This document shows positions 1 to 6,928 of a stretch of DNA of 25,203 bases, one piece after another. The translations under genes were made by a program, and so were the position numbers. The stretch's first letter is position 1; each line of letters begins with the position of its first letter. Under the pieces are notes generated by a model that saw only the letters and a program-made list of their open reading frames with translations, did not search any database and was not told where the DNA came from. Origin of the DNA: an uncultured Asticcacaulis sp. Lineage in GTDB: Bacteria; Pseudomonadota; Alphaproteobacteria; Caulobacterales; Caulobacteraceae. The stretch spans positions 1 through 25,203 of the forward strand of contig CAMLPZ010000023.1 of assembly GCA_946482045.1 (NCBI GenBank). Reading direction: 5' to 3'.

Positions 1-752
1 GGCGGTGGTGTCGGCTCGGGCGGGGTTTCATCCGTCGCGGGCTTCGGCGCGGGTTCAGGCGCAGGCGCCGGTGCGGGGGCTGGCGCAGCCGCTGCGGCAG
101 CTACCTTGGCCTTTTTGACAGGCCAGACGATCGGGCGCATCGCCGCAGCCGCCTTAGGCTCTGCGGGTTTCGGCGGAACCGTCGACAGTTCGCGCTGCGC
201 CGCTTCGATCATGCCCACGACAACGATGCGCCCCTTCTCGTCCTTGGCCTTCCAGAAATCGTCGAGCGCCTGAAGCGCCTTCCAGACGCGGTATTGGTGC
301 TGGTCGGTCGCCAGCGCCACCGGCACCTTGGGTGTCGTGTCCGCCGGGCTTGCGTCCTTCATGCCTTCCAGCGCGCCCTTCAGGTCGACGAACAGCTTGT
401 ACTGCTTCGATGACAGGTCGGTCACATAACCCAGGCGGGCATTGAGCACCTCGGCGACTTCGCGGCCACGTTCGATGATCACCGAACCCGACGACTTGAG
501 CGCGCGGTCAAGATACCAGCGCACGCTTTCATAAATGGCGCGGGCCGAGGCCTTGCGCTGGGCGATCAGCTTCTGGCGCCCATAGCGACGGCCGAAATAG
601 TCGGCAAGGAAGAAGAGCCCGACCACGACCAGGAACAGGATGATAACGGCGATCAGCAGGCGCGCGTCGAACGACGCCCCGTAATCGCCGCCATAGCCGG
701 CGTCGGGAGGCGTGTCACTGAATGGTTCGTCGAAACTTTCGCCGTGCCGCAT
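1..752 (-). CDS. Single-pass membrane protein with Ala/Pro-rich tail, unknown function (partial)
   Basis: The frame is open from an ATG at 752 to the left edge, giving 250 codons with no stop, so the C-terminus lies outside the window. The product begins with a short acidic segment (MRHGESFDEPF). A strong hydrophobic stretch follows at about residues 31-50 and predicts one membrane anchor. After it comes a basic, probably helical region and then a segment with HQYRVWKALQALDDFWKAKDE-like character. From about residue 195 the chain turns into an Ala/Pro/Lys-rich low-complexity tail with repeated Ala-Pro pairs. I do not recognise a family. The start lies 2 bases after the stop of the upstream gene, so the two are almost certainly cotranscribed and perhaps translationally coupled. 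The upstream protein has the same layout (anchor, helical part, aromatic motif near the end), which suggests partners or distant paralogues. The Pro/Ala tail could span periplasm or act as a flexible linker, but this is a guess. Confidence 0.75.
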   Translation of the reverse strand, partial: MRHGESFDEPFSDTPPDAGYGGDYGASFDARLLIAVIILFLVVVGLFFLADYFGRRYGRQKLIAQRKASARAIYESVRWYLDRALKSSGSVIIERGREVAEVLNARLGYVTDLSSKQYKLFVDLKGALEGMKDASPADTTPKVPVALATDQHQYRVWKALQALDDFWKAKDEKGRIVVVGMIEAAQRELSTVPPKPAEPKAAAAMRPIVWPVKKAKVAAAAAAPAPAPAPAPEPAPKPATDETPPEPTPP

Positions 753-754
753 GA

Positions 755-1435
755 TCAGTGCGCCTTCTTGCCGGGCGCGACGGGCCCTTCCTGCGGCGGC
801 ACCCAGGGCGGCGAATCCGTCAGTTGGCGCAGGGCCGCGCGGTAGGATTCGGTGACGACCATCAGGTTCTTCCAGTAGTCGAACAGCTTCTGCACGGCGA
901 ACCAGATGGCCGTGCTCTGTTCTTCCGGCGTCATCATCACCTTTTCCGCCTTGGCGGCAGCGGCCGGCGGCGGCGCCACGGGCTGGATCTGGCCATCAGC
1001 GCCGATCGAGATATTGATATAGGTGCCGCCATTGATCTGGGCGGGTCCACCCGCGCCTTTAGCGACATAGGGTTTCTTGTCGGTGCCTTCGACGGCGCCG
1101 TTCAACTGCCCGGTAATCTTCGACAGGGCGTTACTGAGCTTGAGGGTTTCGCCGAACTGCGCCTCGATGGCGGCGCGGCTCTTGATCGCCATATCGATCT
1201 GGCTGTTCATCGGCGCCTTGGCGCCCGGTGACAGGAAGTGCATGACCGCCTTGGCGCGTTCATCAATAGCGGCGCCGCTGGCGGCGCGGCGCTCGGCGCG
1301 CTTGAAGACGATGACCAGGGCAACCGTCAACCCGACCAGAAACAACAGGGTGAGCAGCCACAACACCCAGTCGTGACTTGGGGGCACGTCGGCGGGGAAA
1401 TCGCTCAAGGCCGGCGAATCGAACCTTTCGTCCAT
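755..1435 (-). CDS. Single-pass membrane protein, unknown function
   Basis: This 226-residue protein starts at an ATG preceded by a purine-rich GGAGGGG ribosome site. An acidic, proline-containing N-terminus leads into a transmembrane helix at about residues 23-45 (WVLWLLTLLFLVGLTVALVI), followed by a basic stretch. Ser/Gln/Lys-rich probable helices come next, then a Gly/Ala/Pro-rich linker at about 125-165 that includes GTYINISIGADG. A helix with WFAVQKLFDYWKNL follows near residue 178, and the tail ends Pro-rich and basic. The aromatic motif resembles VWKALQALDDFWK in the next gene, which starts 2 bases downstream. No catalytic motif is visible and I do not recognise the family. The inferred picture is a two-component membrane assembly. 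About 200 bases without a gene lie upstream. Confidence 0.75.
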   Translation of the reverse strand: MDERFDSPALSDFPADVPPSHDWVLWLLTLLFLVGLTVALVIVFKRAERRAASGAAIDERAKAVMHFLSPGAKAPMNSQIDMAIKSRAAIEAQFGETLKLSNALSKITGQLNGAVEGTDKKPYVAKGAGGPAQINGGTYINISIGADGQIQPVAPPPAAAAKAEKVMMTPEEQSTAIWFAVQKLFDYWKNLMVVTESYRAALRQLTDSPPWVPPQEGPVAPGKKAH

Positions 1436-1514
1436 ATCGGGAGCCCCTCCTTTCCCTTAGCCGCGCCACGGCGCTTCAATTGACGATCGACAGGTTCCAC
1501 CAAGGCAAAACCCC

Positions 1515-1520
1515 TGTCAA
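1515..1520 (-). promoter_or_regulatory. Possible -35 element for the membrane-protein pair
   Basis: On the minus strand this hexamer reads TTGACA, an exact sigma-70-type -35 box, 80 bases upstream of the 226-residue gene. The matching -10 is poor (GAACCT after 17 bases), so this is a weak prediction. The rest of 1436-1633 holds no gene. Confidence 0.25.
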
Positions 1521-1633
1521 TCAGGAAGGTTAACAGATTGCTTTGGCCTGTGCTACTCCGGTTCGCGCAAATGCCGAGCCTTTCGCCACCTTTTCCCCCC
1601 TCAGTGTGGCTTTCAGGCTGGCGGCCTACCGGT

Positions 1634-2089
1634 TTATTTGCCGTTCTGGGCCTTGATGGCGGCCTCTTCGACGCGGCGCAGCAGGGTCTTGAACTGGGAG
1701 ACTTCGTCCGGCGAGAACTCGGCCAACATGACCTTTTCGTACTCGATCGCTGCCGGCGCCACGTCGGCGAACAGGCGCTCGCCCTCGGCCGTCAGGATCA
1801 GGTGGTGCGAACGGCCATCGTGCTCGTGCGGCGCACGCGTGATCAGGCGGCGCTTGGCCAGGGCCTGGGCGGCGCGTGAAATCGTCACCTTGTCCATGCC
1901 TGCGCGCTTGACCAGGGCCTGCTGCGTCGAAGGACCGTCCTCGCGCAGGATCGTGATCAGGCGCCACTCAGGTATCTTGAGGCCATAGAGGCTCTCATAG
2001 GCTGTCGAAATCAGCGTGCTCACGGCATTGGATGCCACCGCCAGGCGGTAAGGCATGTATTCGTCGAGCGTAAGCGTACCTTGTGTCAT
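1634..2089 (-). CDS. MarR family transcriptional regulator
   Basis: The 151-residue product has the size and layout of MarR/SlyA winged-helix repressors. An N-terminal helix (LDEYMPYRLAVASNAVSTLIS) serves dimerisation. The DNA-binding core follows: EWRLITILREDGPSTQQALVKRAGMDKVTISRAAQALAKRRLITR, with the recognition helix around DKVTISRAAQAL. The wing carries the family signature HDGRSHHLILTAEGERLF. C-terminal helices complete the dimer interface. The start is ATG 2089; a longer reading from a TTG at 2149 adds residues that are not family-like. The effector is unknown. MarR proteins usually repress their own gene and a divergent neighbour, here the YqaA-like gene about 230 bases away. The AT-rich stretch between them is the likely control region. 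Confidence 0.9.
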   Translation of the reverse strand: MTQGTLTLDEYMPYRLAVASNAVSTLISTAYESLYGLKIPEWRLITILREDGPSTQQALVKRAGMDKVTISRAAQALAKRRLITRAPHEHDGRSHHLILTAEGERLFADVAPAAIEYEKVMLAEFSPDEVSQFKTLLRRVEEAAIKAQNGK

Positions 2090-2154
2090 GATCTGAAAAT
2101 GTCCCAGCGTAGGGTCGTGATTTTCCCTAAGCCTGCACAATGGCCCCAACGCAC

Positions 2155-2245
2155 GCCAATGACAAATGAGTTATTGTTAAGGTATTGTCTATTCACGCTA
2201 TATCTTAAAATCGTATACCTATGCCGCAGTGCGAAAAAATTTCGC
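2155..2245. promoter_or_regulatory. AT-rich divergent control region between marR and yqaA-like gene
   Basis: This intergenic stretch is much richer in A and T than its surroundings, with TTGTTA at 2174 and TATATC at 2199 as loose promoter-like elements. At 2231-2245 there is an inverted repeat, GCGAAA and TTTCGC separated by three A. Promoters for both genes and a MarR operator should lie here, but I cannot assign a specific operator. Confidence 0.35.
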
Positions 2246-2322
2246 CTGGAACCGTTCGCAATCGCGACAAGCGCGGTAAGTGCTGCTAAGGATTGAATAC
2301 CCCAACAGACAAAGACCTCACC

Positions 2323-2979
2323 GTGTCACATACACCGCCCCCTTATAAAGCCGATCAATTTGCCGGCCTCCCCGGCCCGCTGCGCTGGCTGCTCGAATCG
2401 CCGCGCAAGCTCTACAACTGGGTTATGGAACTGGCTGGCGGCAAGCATGCCGAAAAGGCTCTGGCGATCGTGTCCTTCGCCGAAAGCTCCTTTTTCCCCA
2501 TTCCGCCCGACGTCATGCTGATGCCGATGATTCTGAAGCAGCGCGACAAGGCCTATCGTTTCGCGCTGACCTGCACCATCGCATCCGTCGTTGGCGCCCT
2601 GTTCGGCTACGCTATCGGTTATTTCCTTCAGCCGGTTGGCATGGCGATTCTTGGTTTCTTCGGCTACGCCAAGAAGCTCGACAGCTTCCATGCCTTCATG
2701 GAACAGTGGGGCATGTGGGTCATCCTGGCCAAGGGGCTTACGCCCATACCGTTCAAGCTGGTCACCATCGCCTCAGGCCTGGCGCAGCTGAACCTGGCGG
2801 TCTTCTTCTTCAGTTGCGTGGTGACGCGTGGCGCCCGTTTCTTCCTCGTGGCCTGGGCATGCAAACGCTATGGCCCTGAAATCACGGAACTGATCGAAAA
2901 ACGTTTCTATCTTGTCGGTACTATTGCCGTGGCACTGATCGTGCTAGGAATCATCGCACTGAAGTTCATTCCCCATTAG
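2323..2979 (+). CDS. YqaA family (DedA/VTT-like) inner-membrane protein
   Basis: The product is about 218 residues with a VTT/DedA-type membrane core. After a polar, Pro-rich N-terminus comes LYNWVMELAGGKHAEKALAIVSFAESSFFPIPPDVMLMPM. The SFAESSFFPIPPD part is the hallmark re-entrant segment of the YqaA subfamily. Further helices contain GALFGYAIGYF, LAKGLTPIPFKLVTIASG and a final segment VGTIAVALIVLGIIALKF. DedA-superfamily proteins act in the inner membrane in envelope homeostasis, and some move lipid carriers; the role of YqaA is not settled. GTG 2323 is taken as start. A TTG at 2293 is in frame and would add 10 polar residues, and neither has a good ribosome site. dsbB follows 19 bases after the stop, so cotranscription is likely. 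Confidence 0.88.
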   Translation: MSHTPPPYKADQFAGLPGPLRWLLESPRKLYNWVMELAGGKHAEKALAIVSFAESSFFPIPPDVMLMPMILKQRDKAYRFALTCTIASVVGALFGYAIGYFLQPVGMAILGFFGYAKKLDSFHAFMEQWGMWVILAKGLTPIPFKLVTIASGLAQLNLAVFFFSCVVTRGARFFLVAWACKRYGPEITELIEKRFYLVGTIAVALIVLGIIALKFIPH

Positions 2980-2998
2980 GGGCCTTTCAAAGCGATAC

Positions 2999-3559
2999 AT
3001 GACGACCCTAAGATCCCGGATCGCCGGCACCAAGCTTGCCCTCGCATTCAGCCGCTGGTGGAGCATCACCGCGCTGGTCGTCTCGCTGGCCATGCTGGCG
3101 ACCGCATGGTCATTCCAGTTGTTTGGTGGACTACACCCCTGCCACCTTTGCCTGAAGCAGCGCGACATCTACTGGATGGCGGTCGGCGTTTCGTTGGTCG
3201 CCAGCGTCTGGGCGCTCTTCACCGGTGCCAAGGGGCCGCCGCGCGTATTCTCCTTCGTGCTCTTCGCCATCTTTGCCACCGGCGCGGTCATGGCCGGCTA
3301 CCATGCCGGCGTCGAATGGGACTGGTGGCGCGGACCGCAGACCTGCACGTCGGACGGCACTGAACTCAGCATCGATCAGATGGCCGCCTTCCTGGCCGGT
3401 GCGACAACAAAACCGCCCCAGTGCGACATCGCGGCATGGCGCATGTTCGGCCTGAGTATGGCAGGATATAATGCCATCCTCTCGGCTGTGCTGGCCATTC
3501 TGAGCCTCATCGCTTCGGTGCGTTTCCGCAAGGCACGGCCCTCCTACTACAGGAACTAA
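2999..3559 (+). CDS. dsbB: Disulfide bond formation protein B family
   Basis: The 186-residue protein has the four-helix DsbB fold. DsbB reoxidises the periplasmic thiol oxidase DsbA and passes the electrons to quinone in the inner membrane. The first periplasmic loop carries Cys48-His-Leu-Cys51 followed by LKQR, the family quinone-site motif. The second periplasmic loop carries Cys116 and Cys142. Hydrophobic helices lie at about 22-42, 57-74, 83-101 and 152-173. Length is normal for the family. Only 4 bases separate it from the Coq7 gene. That pairing is sensible because Coq7 makes the ubiquinone that DsbB uses, although this functional link is inference. No dsbA lies in the window. Confidence 0.93.
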   Translation: MTTLRSRIAGTKLALAFSRWWSITALVVSLAMLATAWSFQLFGGLHPCHLCLKQRDIYWMAVGVSLVASVWALFTGAKGPPRVFSFVLFAIFATGAVMAGYHAGVEWDWWRGPQTCTSDGTELSIDQMAAFLAGATTKPPQCDIAAWRMFGLSMAGYNAILSAVLAILSLIASVRFRKARPSYYRN

Positions 3560-3563
3560 GCCC

Positions 3564-4124
3564 ATGGACCGTCCGCCAGTGCCCCCCCGTCCCGGTTCCG
3601 GCGAAACGCAAGACCGCCTGGCGGAAATCCTCAGGGTCGACCACGCCGGCGAACTGGCGGCCGTGCATATCTATCGCGGCCAGGCGGCCGTCTTCGGCGG
3701 CACGAAGAACGACGCGCTGGCCCAACAGTTCAAGCACATGGAAGGCGAGGAGCAGGTGCACCTCGACGCTTTCGAAGCCCTGATGCGTGAAAAGCAGGTT
3801 CGCCCGACCCTGATGACGCCGGTGTGGCGCATGGCGGCCCTGGGCTTGGGGGTCGGTACCGCGCTGTTGGGCGAAAAGGCCGCCCACGCCTGCACCGAAG
3901 CGGTCGAAAGCGTCATCGGCGAGCACTATGCCGAACAGATCCGCGATGTCGAAGCATCCGATCCCGAACTGGCGACAAAACTCAGCCAGTTCCGCGACGA
4001 CGAACTGGGGCATCATGACCGCGCAGTCGACCAAGGCGCGCGTGAAGCCACGGGCTATCCTTTGCTGTCCGCGGTCATTAAGACCGGCTGCCGCCTGGCC
4101 ATCCGGATCAGTGAGAAAATTTGA
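3564..4124 (+). CDS. coq7: 2-polyprenyl-3-methyl-6-methoxy-1,4-benzoquinone monooxygenase (Coq7)
   Basis: This 186-residue protein is a Coq7/CLK-1 family di-iron hydroxylase, which performs the last hydroxylation of the quinone ring in ubiquinone synthesis at the membrane. All expected iron ligands are visible: Glu30 in DHAGE, the Glu63-x-x-His66 pair in EGEEQVH, Glu115 in CTEAVE, and Glu147-x-x-His150 in DDELGHH. The hydrophobic stretch ALGLGVGTALLGEKAAHA matches the membrane-associating helix. Length is typical of the short bacterial form. The stop codon TGA shares its last base with the ATG of the next gene, a coupling overlap. It sits in the run yqaA-like, dsbB, coq7, DUF1003. Confidence 0.95.
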   Translation: MDRPPVPPRPGSGETQDRLAEILRVDHAGELAAVHIYRGQAAVFGGTKNDALAQQFKHMEGEEQVHLDAFEALMREKQVRPTLMTPVWRMAALGLGVGTALLGEKAAHACTEAVESVIGEHYAEQIRDVEASDPELATKLSQFRDDELGHHDRAVDQGAREATGYPLLSAVIKTGCRLAIRISEKI

Positions 4125-4564
4125 TGCATGACCATAGGGCGTTCAGCCTGCGCCACCACAAAAAGCCGGAAACCTCTTTCGGGGACCGCGTGTCGGACAA
4201 GATCGCCGCAGTCGTCGGATCGTGGAACTTCATCATCATCCAGTCGCTGATCCTGTTCGGCTGGATCGTCGTGAACATCACGGCATGGATCAGGCACTGG
4301 GATCCCTATCCCTTCATCCTGCTCAACCTGGTCCTGTCATTTCAGGCGGCCTTCACGGCCCCCATCATCATGATGGCGCAAAACCGGCAGGCCGCCATAG
4401 ACCGGCAAAAAGCGGAACTGGACTATCAGGTGAACTGCAAGGCGGAACTGGACATCGAGGCGCTACACGCCAAGATCGATCTGATGCGTCAGGAAGACAT
4501 TACGCGGCTCATCGGCCTTCTGGAAAAGGTCATCAACGAGCGCGCTGATAAAGAGCCCGATTAG
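4124..4564 (+). CDS. DUF1003 domain membrane protein
   Basis: The 146-residue product matches the DUF1003 pattern: a basic N-terminus, FGDRVSDKIAAVVGSWNFIIIQ, a first helix ILFGWIVVNI, the motif WDPYPFILLNLVLS, and a second helix ending in IIMMAQNRQAAIDR. A charged amphipathic C-terminal tail follows (DIEALHAKIDLMRQEDITRLIGLLEKVI), probably coiled and cytoplasmic. The ATG at 4124 overlaps the coq7 stop by one base, and an in-frame TTG immediately before it is less likely. The biochemical role of the domain is not known to me. Its stop overlaps the end of the convergent gene on the other strand by 4 bases. Confidence 0.9.
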   Translation: MHDHRAFSLRHHKKPETSFGDRVSDKIAAVVGSWNFIIIQSLILFGWIVVNITAWIRHWDPYPFILLNLVLSFQAAFTAPIIMMAQNRQAAIDRQKAELDYQVNCKAELDIEALHAKIDLMRQEDITRLIGLLEKVINERADKEPD

Positions 4565-4875
4565 CGCCCTATGAAATCATAGCTCTGTCGCATGTGCTCG
4601 AGCAAGGTCTCACGCACCTCATCGTCGATCATGCCGAGATCCAGACGCGCATCGCCGCTGTCGGTCGGTCGAACCTTCACCGTCTCACCCATAAAGGTAA
4701 AGCTGTAGATTTTAGGCCCGAACAGTTTTTCACGCTTGGCGATGACGCGAACGCCCAAGGCCGCCTCGATCGCCTTTTGCACAGGCTCCATGGCGATCCT
4801 GGTCTGCCCCTTTTGCCGGGCAAAATTGACGACGCCAAAGGCGCGCCTGTCCATCTCAAACCGTACAGGTGACAT
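4561..4875 (-). CDS. Conserved-looking hypothetical protein, 104 residues
   Basis: The ATG at 4875 has an in-frame TAG two codons upstream, so the start cannot be far off. The protein is soluble, with no signal peptide or membrane segment. It reads as alternating strands and helices: MEPVQKAIEAALGVRVIAKREKLFGPKIYSFTF, then GETVKVRPTDSGDARLDLGMIDDEVRETLLEHMRQ. I do not recognise a family. Well-spread composition and compact charged helices make it look like a real protein rather than a shadow, but a large antisense frame also covers this stretch. It is convergent with the DUF1003 gene and downstream of the HNH gene on the same strand, with a hairpin between them. Confidence 0.65.
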   Translation of the reverse strand: MSPVRFEMDRRAFGVVNFARQKGQTRIAMEPVQKAIEAALGVRVIAKREKLFGPKIYSFTFMGETVKVRPTDSGDARLDLGMIDDEVRETLLEHMRQSYDFIGR

Positions 4876-4950
4876 CTTCTATGCCATGCTCTTCTTTGAG
4901 CGCCAGCGGATGTGGGAGCGCCGGCACCTTCCCCCGAAGTCATACCTTTT

Positions 4951-4996
4951 CGCGCATTTTATCCAAAAAACCACAGAACACTTTTTGGAATGCGCG
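4951..4996 (-). terminator. Long hairpin just downstream of the HNH gene
   Basis: An imperfect inverted repeat starts 4 bases after the HNH stop codon. The outer arms CGCGCA (4951-4956) and TGCGCG (4991-4996) pair perfectly. The inner arms TCCAAAAA (4962-4969) and TTTTTGGA (4982-4989) also pair, around a 12-base loop. In the minus-strand transcript the downstream inner arm holds a run of U, but there is no classic U tract after the stem. It may be a terminator or a processing signal. Confidence 0.45.
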
Positions 4997-4999
4997 AGG

Positions 5000-5560
5000 T
5001 TACGCCTCCAGAGGCGTATCCCAATACAGGTAGTCTATCCAACTTTCATGAAGATAGTTAGGGGGAAAACGGCGTCCAAGATCCTGCAAGTGAAACATTG
5101 TCGGCCGGTGTGGATTTTTTGTCGGCATCATGCGCGCCTGGACGGGTGTTTTTCCCCCCTTGCGCAAGTTGCAGGGCGCACACGCCGTCAGGATGTTGGT
5201 CCAGCTCGACTTGCCGCCCTGGCTGACCGGCACGACATGGTCGAAAGTCAGCTCGTGCGGCGAACCACAGTATTGGCAGCGGAAGCCATCGCGCAGAAAG
5301 ACATTGTAGCGGGTAAAGGCCGGCGGACGGTTCTGGTCAATGTAGGTTTTCAGCGACACGACGCTGGGCAGACGCATCTTCAACGACGGCGAGCGGATTT
5401 CGATGTCGTAGGTCGAGACTACGTCGACCCGGTTTTCGAAGACTGCCTTGACGACATCCTGCCAAGGCTTGGTCGACAAAGGATAATAGGACAGCGGCCG
5501 AAAATCGGCGTTCAGCACGAGGGCGCGCCAGTCGTGCGGCGGACTTTTCAGAACATGCAT
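5000..5560 (-). CDS. HNH endonuclease family protein
   Basis: The 186-residue product belongs to the HNH nucleases common as single chromosomal genes in alphaproteobacteria. After the N-terminal part (DWRALVLNADFRPLSYYPLS) comes the zinc-bound beta-beta-alpha-metal fold: Cys95-x-x-Cys98 in GFRCQYCG, the catalytic His108 in FDHVVP, Asn122 in WTNIL, and Cys127-x-x-Cys130 in ACAPCNLRKG. All key residues are present, so it is predicted active on DNA. Its target and role are unknown, and nothing around it suggests restriction or phage. The ATG at 5560 is chosen because GGAGGTG stands 4-5 bases before it; a longer frame to 5629 adds residues outside the conserved part. It is divergent from gluQRS. 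Confidence 0.9.
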   Translation of the reverse strand: MHVLKSPPHDWRALVLNADFRPLSYYPLSTKPWQDVVKAVFENRVDVVSTYDIEIRSPSLKMRLPSVVSLKTYIDQNRPPAFTRYNVFLRDGFRCQYCGSPHELTFDHVVPVSQGGKSSWTNILTACAPCNLRKGGKTPVQARMMPTKNPHRPTMFHLQDLGRRFPPNYLHESWIDYLYWDTPLEA

Positions 5561-5634
5561 GGACACCTCCACACAATGTTCACCGGGACGTTTGGTAGGC
5601 AGTGTTTGAAGACCGGGCTCCTTCTGCACGCATA

Positions 5635-5643
5635 TTATCCACA
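5635..5643 (+). promoter_or_regulatory. Perfect consensus DnaA box
   Basis: TTATCCACA is an exact match to the high-affinity DnaA 9-mer. It lies in the 144-base gap between the HNH gene and gluQRS, about 60 bases before the gluQRS start. It is alone here: no cluster and no AT-rich unwinding region, so it is not an origin. It may serve DnaA-dependent control of a neighbouring gene or be a chance match. Confidence 0.4.
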
Positions 5644-5704
5644 GGAGGACTGTGAACCCGATTCCCGCCTTTGCAAATCGAAATTTTTATGACATCGCAG
5701 CCTT

Positions 5705-6517
5705 ATGACCTGGCGAACGCGCTTTGCGCCCTCTCCGACCGGCTATCTGCATCTGGGCCACGCCTTCAGTGCGCTGACGGCCTACGCGGCGGCGCAAGAA
5801 CGGGGCGGACAGTTTATCCTGCGCATCGAGGATATCGACCACACGCGCTGCCGCCCCTCGTTCGAAGCCGCGATCTACGAGGATCTGGCCTGGCTGGGGG
5901 TCTGTTGGCCGCAGCCCGTCTTGCGCCAGAGCGAGCACATCGCCGATTATAAGGAAGCCCTCGACCGGCTGATTGCGCTGGGAGTGGTCTACGCCGATCA
6001 TCGTACGCGCCGGGAGCAGGTCGAAGCGGCCTTGAGCGCACCGCAGGAACCGACACTGTCTGAGCCCGCCGCCGGGGGGCTGAACACCGCCTGGCGGCTG
6101 TCTTTAGAGGCGGCGCGCAAGCATCTCGGCAGTCGCTACGATGACCTGAGCTTTGCCGAAACGTGGCACGCGCCCGGTAACCACAAGGCCCGTCCCGAGA
6201 TCAGTGGCGACGTCGTTCTCGGCCGCAAGGACATCGGGATTGCCTACCACCTGGCGGTCGTGGTCGATGATGCGCGGCAGGGCATAAGCCATATCATCCG
6301 CGGTCACGACCTGTTCGACGCCACCCATACCCAGGTCCTGCTGCAAGCCTTGCTGGACCTGCCGACGCCCACTTATCACCACCACGCCCTGCTGCTCGAC
6401 GAAGAAGGCCGCCGCCTGGCTAAGCGCAAGGGCTCGAAATCCCTGCGCGATTACCGCAACGACGGCCTTAGCCCTCAGGACATAAAGACCCTCCTCGACC
6501 GCACGCCCAAAGCATAA
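5705..6517 (+). CDS. gluQRS: Glutamyl-Q tRNA(Asp) synthetase
   Basis: The 270-residue protein is a truncated glutamyl-tRNA synthetase consisting of the catalytic domain only. GluQRS attaches glutamate to the queuosine base in the anticodon of tRNA-Asp. The ATP site shows RFAPSPTGYLHLGHA (HIGH-type at residues 16-19), then RIEDIDHTRCRP. The KMSKS-type loop is LAKRKGSKSLR at about 238-248. VVLGRKDIGIAYHLAVVVDDARQGISHIIRG is the conserved substrate-binding core. The zinc motif usual in this family (Cys-x-Cys after the GxxY segment) is replaced by YADHRTR at 96-102, and I see no substitute cysteines nearby. Length is slightly below that of family members that keep the zinc insert. A strong terminator follows the stop directly. 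Confidence 0.92.
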   Translation: MTWRTRFAPSPTGYLHLGHAFSALTAYAAAQERGGQFILRIEDIDHTRCRPSFEAAIYEDLAWLGVCWPQPVLRQSEHIADYKEALDRLIALGVVYADHRTRREQVEAALSAPQEPTLSEPAAGGLNTAWRLSLEAARKHLGSRYDDLSFAETWHAPGNHKARPEISGDVVLGRKDIGIAYHLAVVVDDARQGISHIIRGHDLFDATHTQVLLQALLDLPTPTYHHHALLLDEEGRRLAKRKGSKSLRDYRNDGLSPQDIKTLLDRTPKA

Positions 6518-6545
6518 AAGCCGTCCGCGCAGGACGGACGGCTTT
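6517..6545 (+). terminator. Intrinsic terminator after gluQRS
   Basis: A perfect 11-bp stem, AAAGCCGTCCG (6517-6527) with CGGACGGCTTT (6535-6545), has a 7-base loop and ends in T. It begins on the last base of the gluQRS stop codon. It also lies 22 bases past the end of the convergent cold-shock gene, so it may serve both strands. Confidence 0.8.
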
Positions 6546-6566
6546 CAAATCAGTATTTGCGGCGGC

Positions 6567-6770
6567 TCAGAGTGCCTTGATGTCGACGGCAGCCGTCTTA
6601 CCGCGCTCGGTCTGCAGCTCGTAAGAGACCTTCTGACCGTCACTTAACCCTTGCAATCCAGCGCGCTGGACGGCGGAGATATGGACGAAAACGTCACTGC
6701 CGCCCGCGGCAGGCTGGATGAAGCCGTAGCCCTTGGTGGTGTTGAACCATTTGACCGTACCTTCGGCCAT
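6567..6770 (-). CDS. CspA-family cold-shock protein
   Basis: The 67-residue product is a single cold-shock domain. It has the RNP1-like motif KGYGFI at residues 13-18 and RNP2-like DVFVHIS at about 26-32. These line a surface that binds single-stranded RNA and DNA. It acts as an RNA chaperone in the cytoplasm. The ATG at 6770 follows AGGAGAG with normal spacing; the frame stays open upstream to 7025, but that extension has no domain character. The ending GKTAAVDIKAL is typical. It is transcribed towards the gluQRS terminator. Upstream lie some 150 or more leader bases, as in many cold-shock mRNAs. Confidence 0.95.
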   Translation of the reverse strand: MAEGTVKWFNTTKGYGFIQPAAGGSDVFVHISAVQRAGLQGLSDGQKVSYELQTERGKTAAVDIKAL

Positions 6771-6805
6771 GTGCGCTCTCCTATGCAACGAGCTGTTATC
6801 GAGGC

Positions 6806-6823
6806 GCGGAAGTCGCCTTCCGC
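6806..6823 (-). promoter_or_regulatory. 5' leader hairpin with GNRA loop upstream of cold-shock gene
   Basis: In the minus-strand RNA, GCGGAAG and CTTCCGC form a perfect 7-bp stem closed by a GCGA tetraloop, ending about 36 bases before the start codon. It could be part of a temperature-responsive leader. There is no U tract after it in that direction. Confidence 0.4.
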
Positions 6824-6928
6824 AAAACAATCGCGGTCTCGGTAGCAGCAGTCGGAGCCTTTGAGCGGCGTTTCCGCCATCCCCTTGTCCCCTTTGTCTC
6901 AGGCAGCCGGAGTAACGAATTGTGGCAT

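Noticed and set aside
5635..5643. Replication origin at the DnaA box
   Set aside because: A single box with no cluster, no AT-rich unwinding element and no origin-linked genes nearby.
4736..5692. 318-codon open frame on the plus strand
   Set aside because: It is antisense to the HNH gene and the small unknown gene; the HNH gene has intact zinc and catalytic residues and a good ribosome site.
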